NCBI GenBank assembly: GCA_964632395.1
Contig: CAZWES010000003.1
Span: 1 to 64,000, forward strand
From: CAZWES01 sp964632395
GTDB lineage: Bacteria; Patescibacteriota; Gracilibacteria; Peribacterales; Peribacteraceae
Reading direction: 5' to 3'
DNA length: 64,000 nt
Shown: positions 62,882-64,000 of the stretch, in pieces
Numbering within the stretch: the first letter of the stretch is position 1
Layout of the letters: every line of letters begins with the position of its first letter
Program-made: the position numbers and the translations under genes
The notes under the pieces: model-generated
What the model saw: only the letters and a program-made list of their open reading frames with translations
Databases searched by the model: none
What the model was told of the DNA's origin: nothing

Positions 62882-64000
62882 ATGCCCCTCCCACAACCCA
62901 TCATAGATAAAACCCTCGCCTCGCCGCATGGCAGTGCTGCATATCGCATTGTGGAAATTTTGATGGATGCGGGGCACGATGCTTGGTGGGTCGGAGGTTG
63001 CGTCCGCGATATGCTTATCGGTCGGGATCCGAAGGATATTGACATAGGAACGGATGCCAAGCCTGAAGAGGTCAAAAAGCTTTTTCCGAAGAGTGACGAT
63101 AACTCTGCGTTTTTCGGCAGTATTTGGGTACAGGAAAAGGGCATCACATTTGAGGTCACAACTTTCCGTGAGGATGATCAGGTGAGTAATGGCAGGCATC
63201 CAGAGTCCGTCATTTTTTCCACCCGTGAAAAAGATGCGGATCGTCGCGATATTACGGTCAACGCAATGTATTGGCATCCAATTTCAGGTGAGCTTTTTGA
63301 TCCACATCACGGAGAAAATGATTTGAAGGAGCGGCTTGTAAGAATCATCGGCGATCCGGATATCCGGATTGAGCACGATGCCCTGAGGTTACTCAGAGTT
63401 GTCAGATTCCGTGCGCTGATAAATGGCCAGTACCATCCGGATACGTTTCAGGTTCTCCATCACCGAGCGAAAGATATAAGTACGCTTTCCGGCACTCGTC
63501 GACTCGAAGAATTAGAGAAGATGCTGGCAGGCCCGCGACCTGAGCGTGCGCTTGAGGATTTGTGGGAGACGGACATTCTGGAGGAGATGGTTCCGGAGCT
63601 CCATGCAATGAAGGGAGTTGCACAGCCAAACGACTACCATCACGAGGGGGATGTGTGGGATCACACGATGATGATTTTGCAGTCGTTTACCGATGAGCAT
63701 GAGGCAGATATTCGTTTAGCAGTGCTCTTTCACGATTCAGGAAAAGCCACAACCTTTGAACTCAAAGAGCGCATACGATTTGATGAGCATGCGTCGGTCT
63801 CTGCGGATTTGACGAGGACTGCGCTCGATCGGCTGCAATGCCCTGCAAAGCGCCGAGATAAAATTTGCTGGCTTATCCGCCATCATATGATGATGGGTGC
63901 GCTGCATGATCCAGAAGGTAAGCAGGAGATGGCGGAGGATAAAAAGGCTGATTGGTATTACCACCCGTGGTTCAATGAACTTCTGCAGATTTTCTGGCTT
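62882..64000 (+). CDS. cca: CCA-adding enzyme / poly(A) polymerase family nucleotidyltransferase with HD domain (partial)
   Basis: 373 codons are in the window; the frame runs past the right edge. WWVGGCVRDMLIGRDPKDIDIGT has the GGxxR and the catalytic Asp pair, then STREKDADRRDITVNAMYW and RVVRFRALI. The HD domain includes HHEGDVWDHTMMIL and LAVLFHDSGKAT with intact His-Asp, as in bacterial enzymes with phosphohydrolase activity. It adds or repairs CCA ends; tRNAs here already encode CCA, so repair is the likely role. The ATG at 62882 is the first after the repeat. Confidence 0.88.
   Translation, partial: MPLPQPIIDKTLASPHGSAAYRIVEILMDAGHDAWWVGGCVRDMLIGRDPKDIDIGTDAKPEEVKKLFPKSDDNSAFFGSIWVQEKGITFEVTTFREDDQVSNGRHPESVIFSTREKDADRRDITVNAMYWHPISGELFDPHHGENDLKERLVRIIGDPDIRIEHDALRLLRVVRFRALINGQYHPDTFQVLHHRAKDISTLSGTRRLEELEKMLAGPRPERALEDLWETDILEEMVPELHAMKGVAQPNDYHHEGDVWDHTMMILQSFTDEHEADIRLAVLFHDSGKATTFELKERIRFDEHASVSADLTRTALDRLQCPAKRRDKICWLIRHHMMMGALHDPEGKQEMAEDKKADWYYHPWFNELLQIFWL

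Overview
The window reads as a chromosomal segment of an ultra-small Patescibacteria (CPR) type bacterium, most likely close to Peregrinibacteria. The gene set is dominated by information processing, with almost no biosynthesis. The ribosomal proteins, PNPase, PcrA, PriA, UvrC, LexA, RuvX and trigger factor are divergent or trimmed. Many genes are small and unrecognisable. UGA is used as a stop (for example 7915-7917), which argues against the recoded Gracilibacteria/Absconditabacteria. The phylum is an inference; no rRNA is present.

Layout. 1-880: tRNA-Glu and a RaiA/HPF-type hibernation factor. 882-8600: an accessory cluster with a 7TM PKD membrane protein, an ATP-grasp ligase fused to a MATCAP/DUF1704 metallopeptidase, a second ATP-grasp ligase, a MscS-like channel, an N-formylglutamate amidohydrolase-like enzyme and a nucleotidyltransferase-like protein. 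It looks like a system that makes and removes amide-linked peptide tags. 8.9-22.3 kb: DUF3048 protein, bL25, RsmA, PcrA, VIT1 transporter, L10 leader-rplJ-rplL, TrpS, MscS channel, two tRNA-Gly and a lipoprotein. 22.3-26.1 kb: a large-serine-recombinase element in the 3' end of tRNA-Leu. Its junctions can be read as attL, an inverted attP and attR, and it carries a radical SAM gene. 26.1-48 kb: a double thioredoxin-CcdA fusion, SecF, a trigger factor without its PPIase domain, a synthetase-only Rel, MurI, S15, a RAYT transposase between REP palindromes, PNPase, UvrC with an inserted GNAT domain, LexA, an LCP protein, HicBA, tRNA-Arg and a DHH phosphoesterase. 48-64 kb: Fmt, a DUF5678/retropepsin cassette between direct repeats, ClpC and DnaK under CIRCE operators, RuvX, S20, PriA, GAPDH, a methyltransferase and a partial CCA-adding enzyme.

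Two genome-wide habits stand out. First, at least seventeen genes have a -10 hexamer (TACAAT, TATAAT, TACACT or similar) ending only 6-10 nt before the start codon, which is the signature of leaderless mRNA. This resolves many start codons. Second, palindromic GC-rich dispersed repeats, often beginning or ending in a GTGTCATCC or GCTCAGCGTGACAC type motif, lie between genes and also in frame inside pcrA, priA, uvrC, fmt, pnp and the 7TM gene, where they add low-complexity peptide insertions.

Regulation visible in the sequence: HrcA/CIRCE on dnaK and clpC, an L10 autoregulatory leader, a LexA repressor with intact cleavage residues, and divergent overlapping promoters at 6.26 kb and 40.8 kb. 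A 10-base assembly gap lies inside the pcrA repeat (12812-12821).
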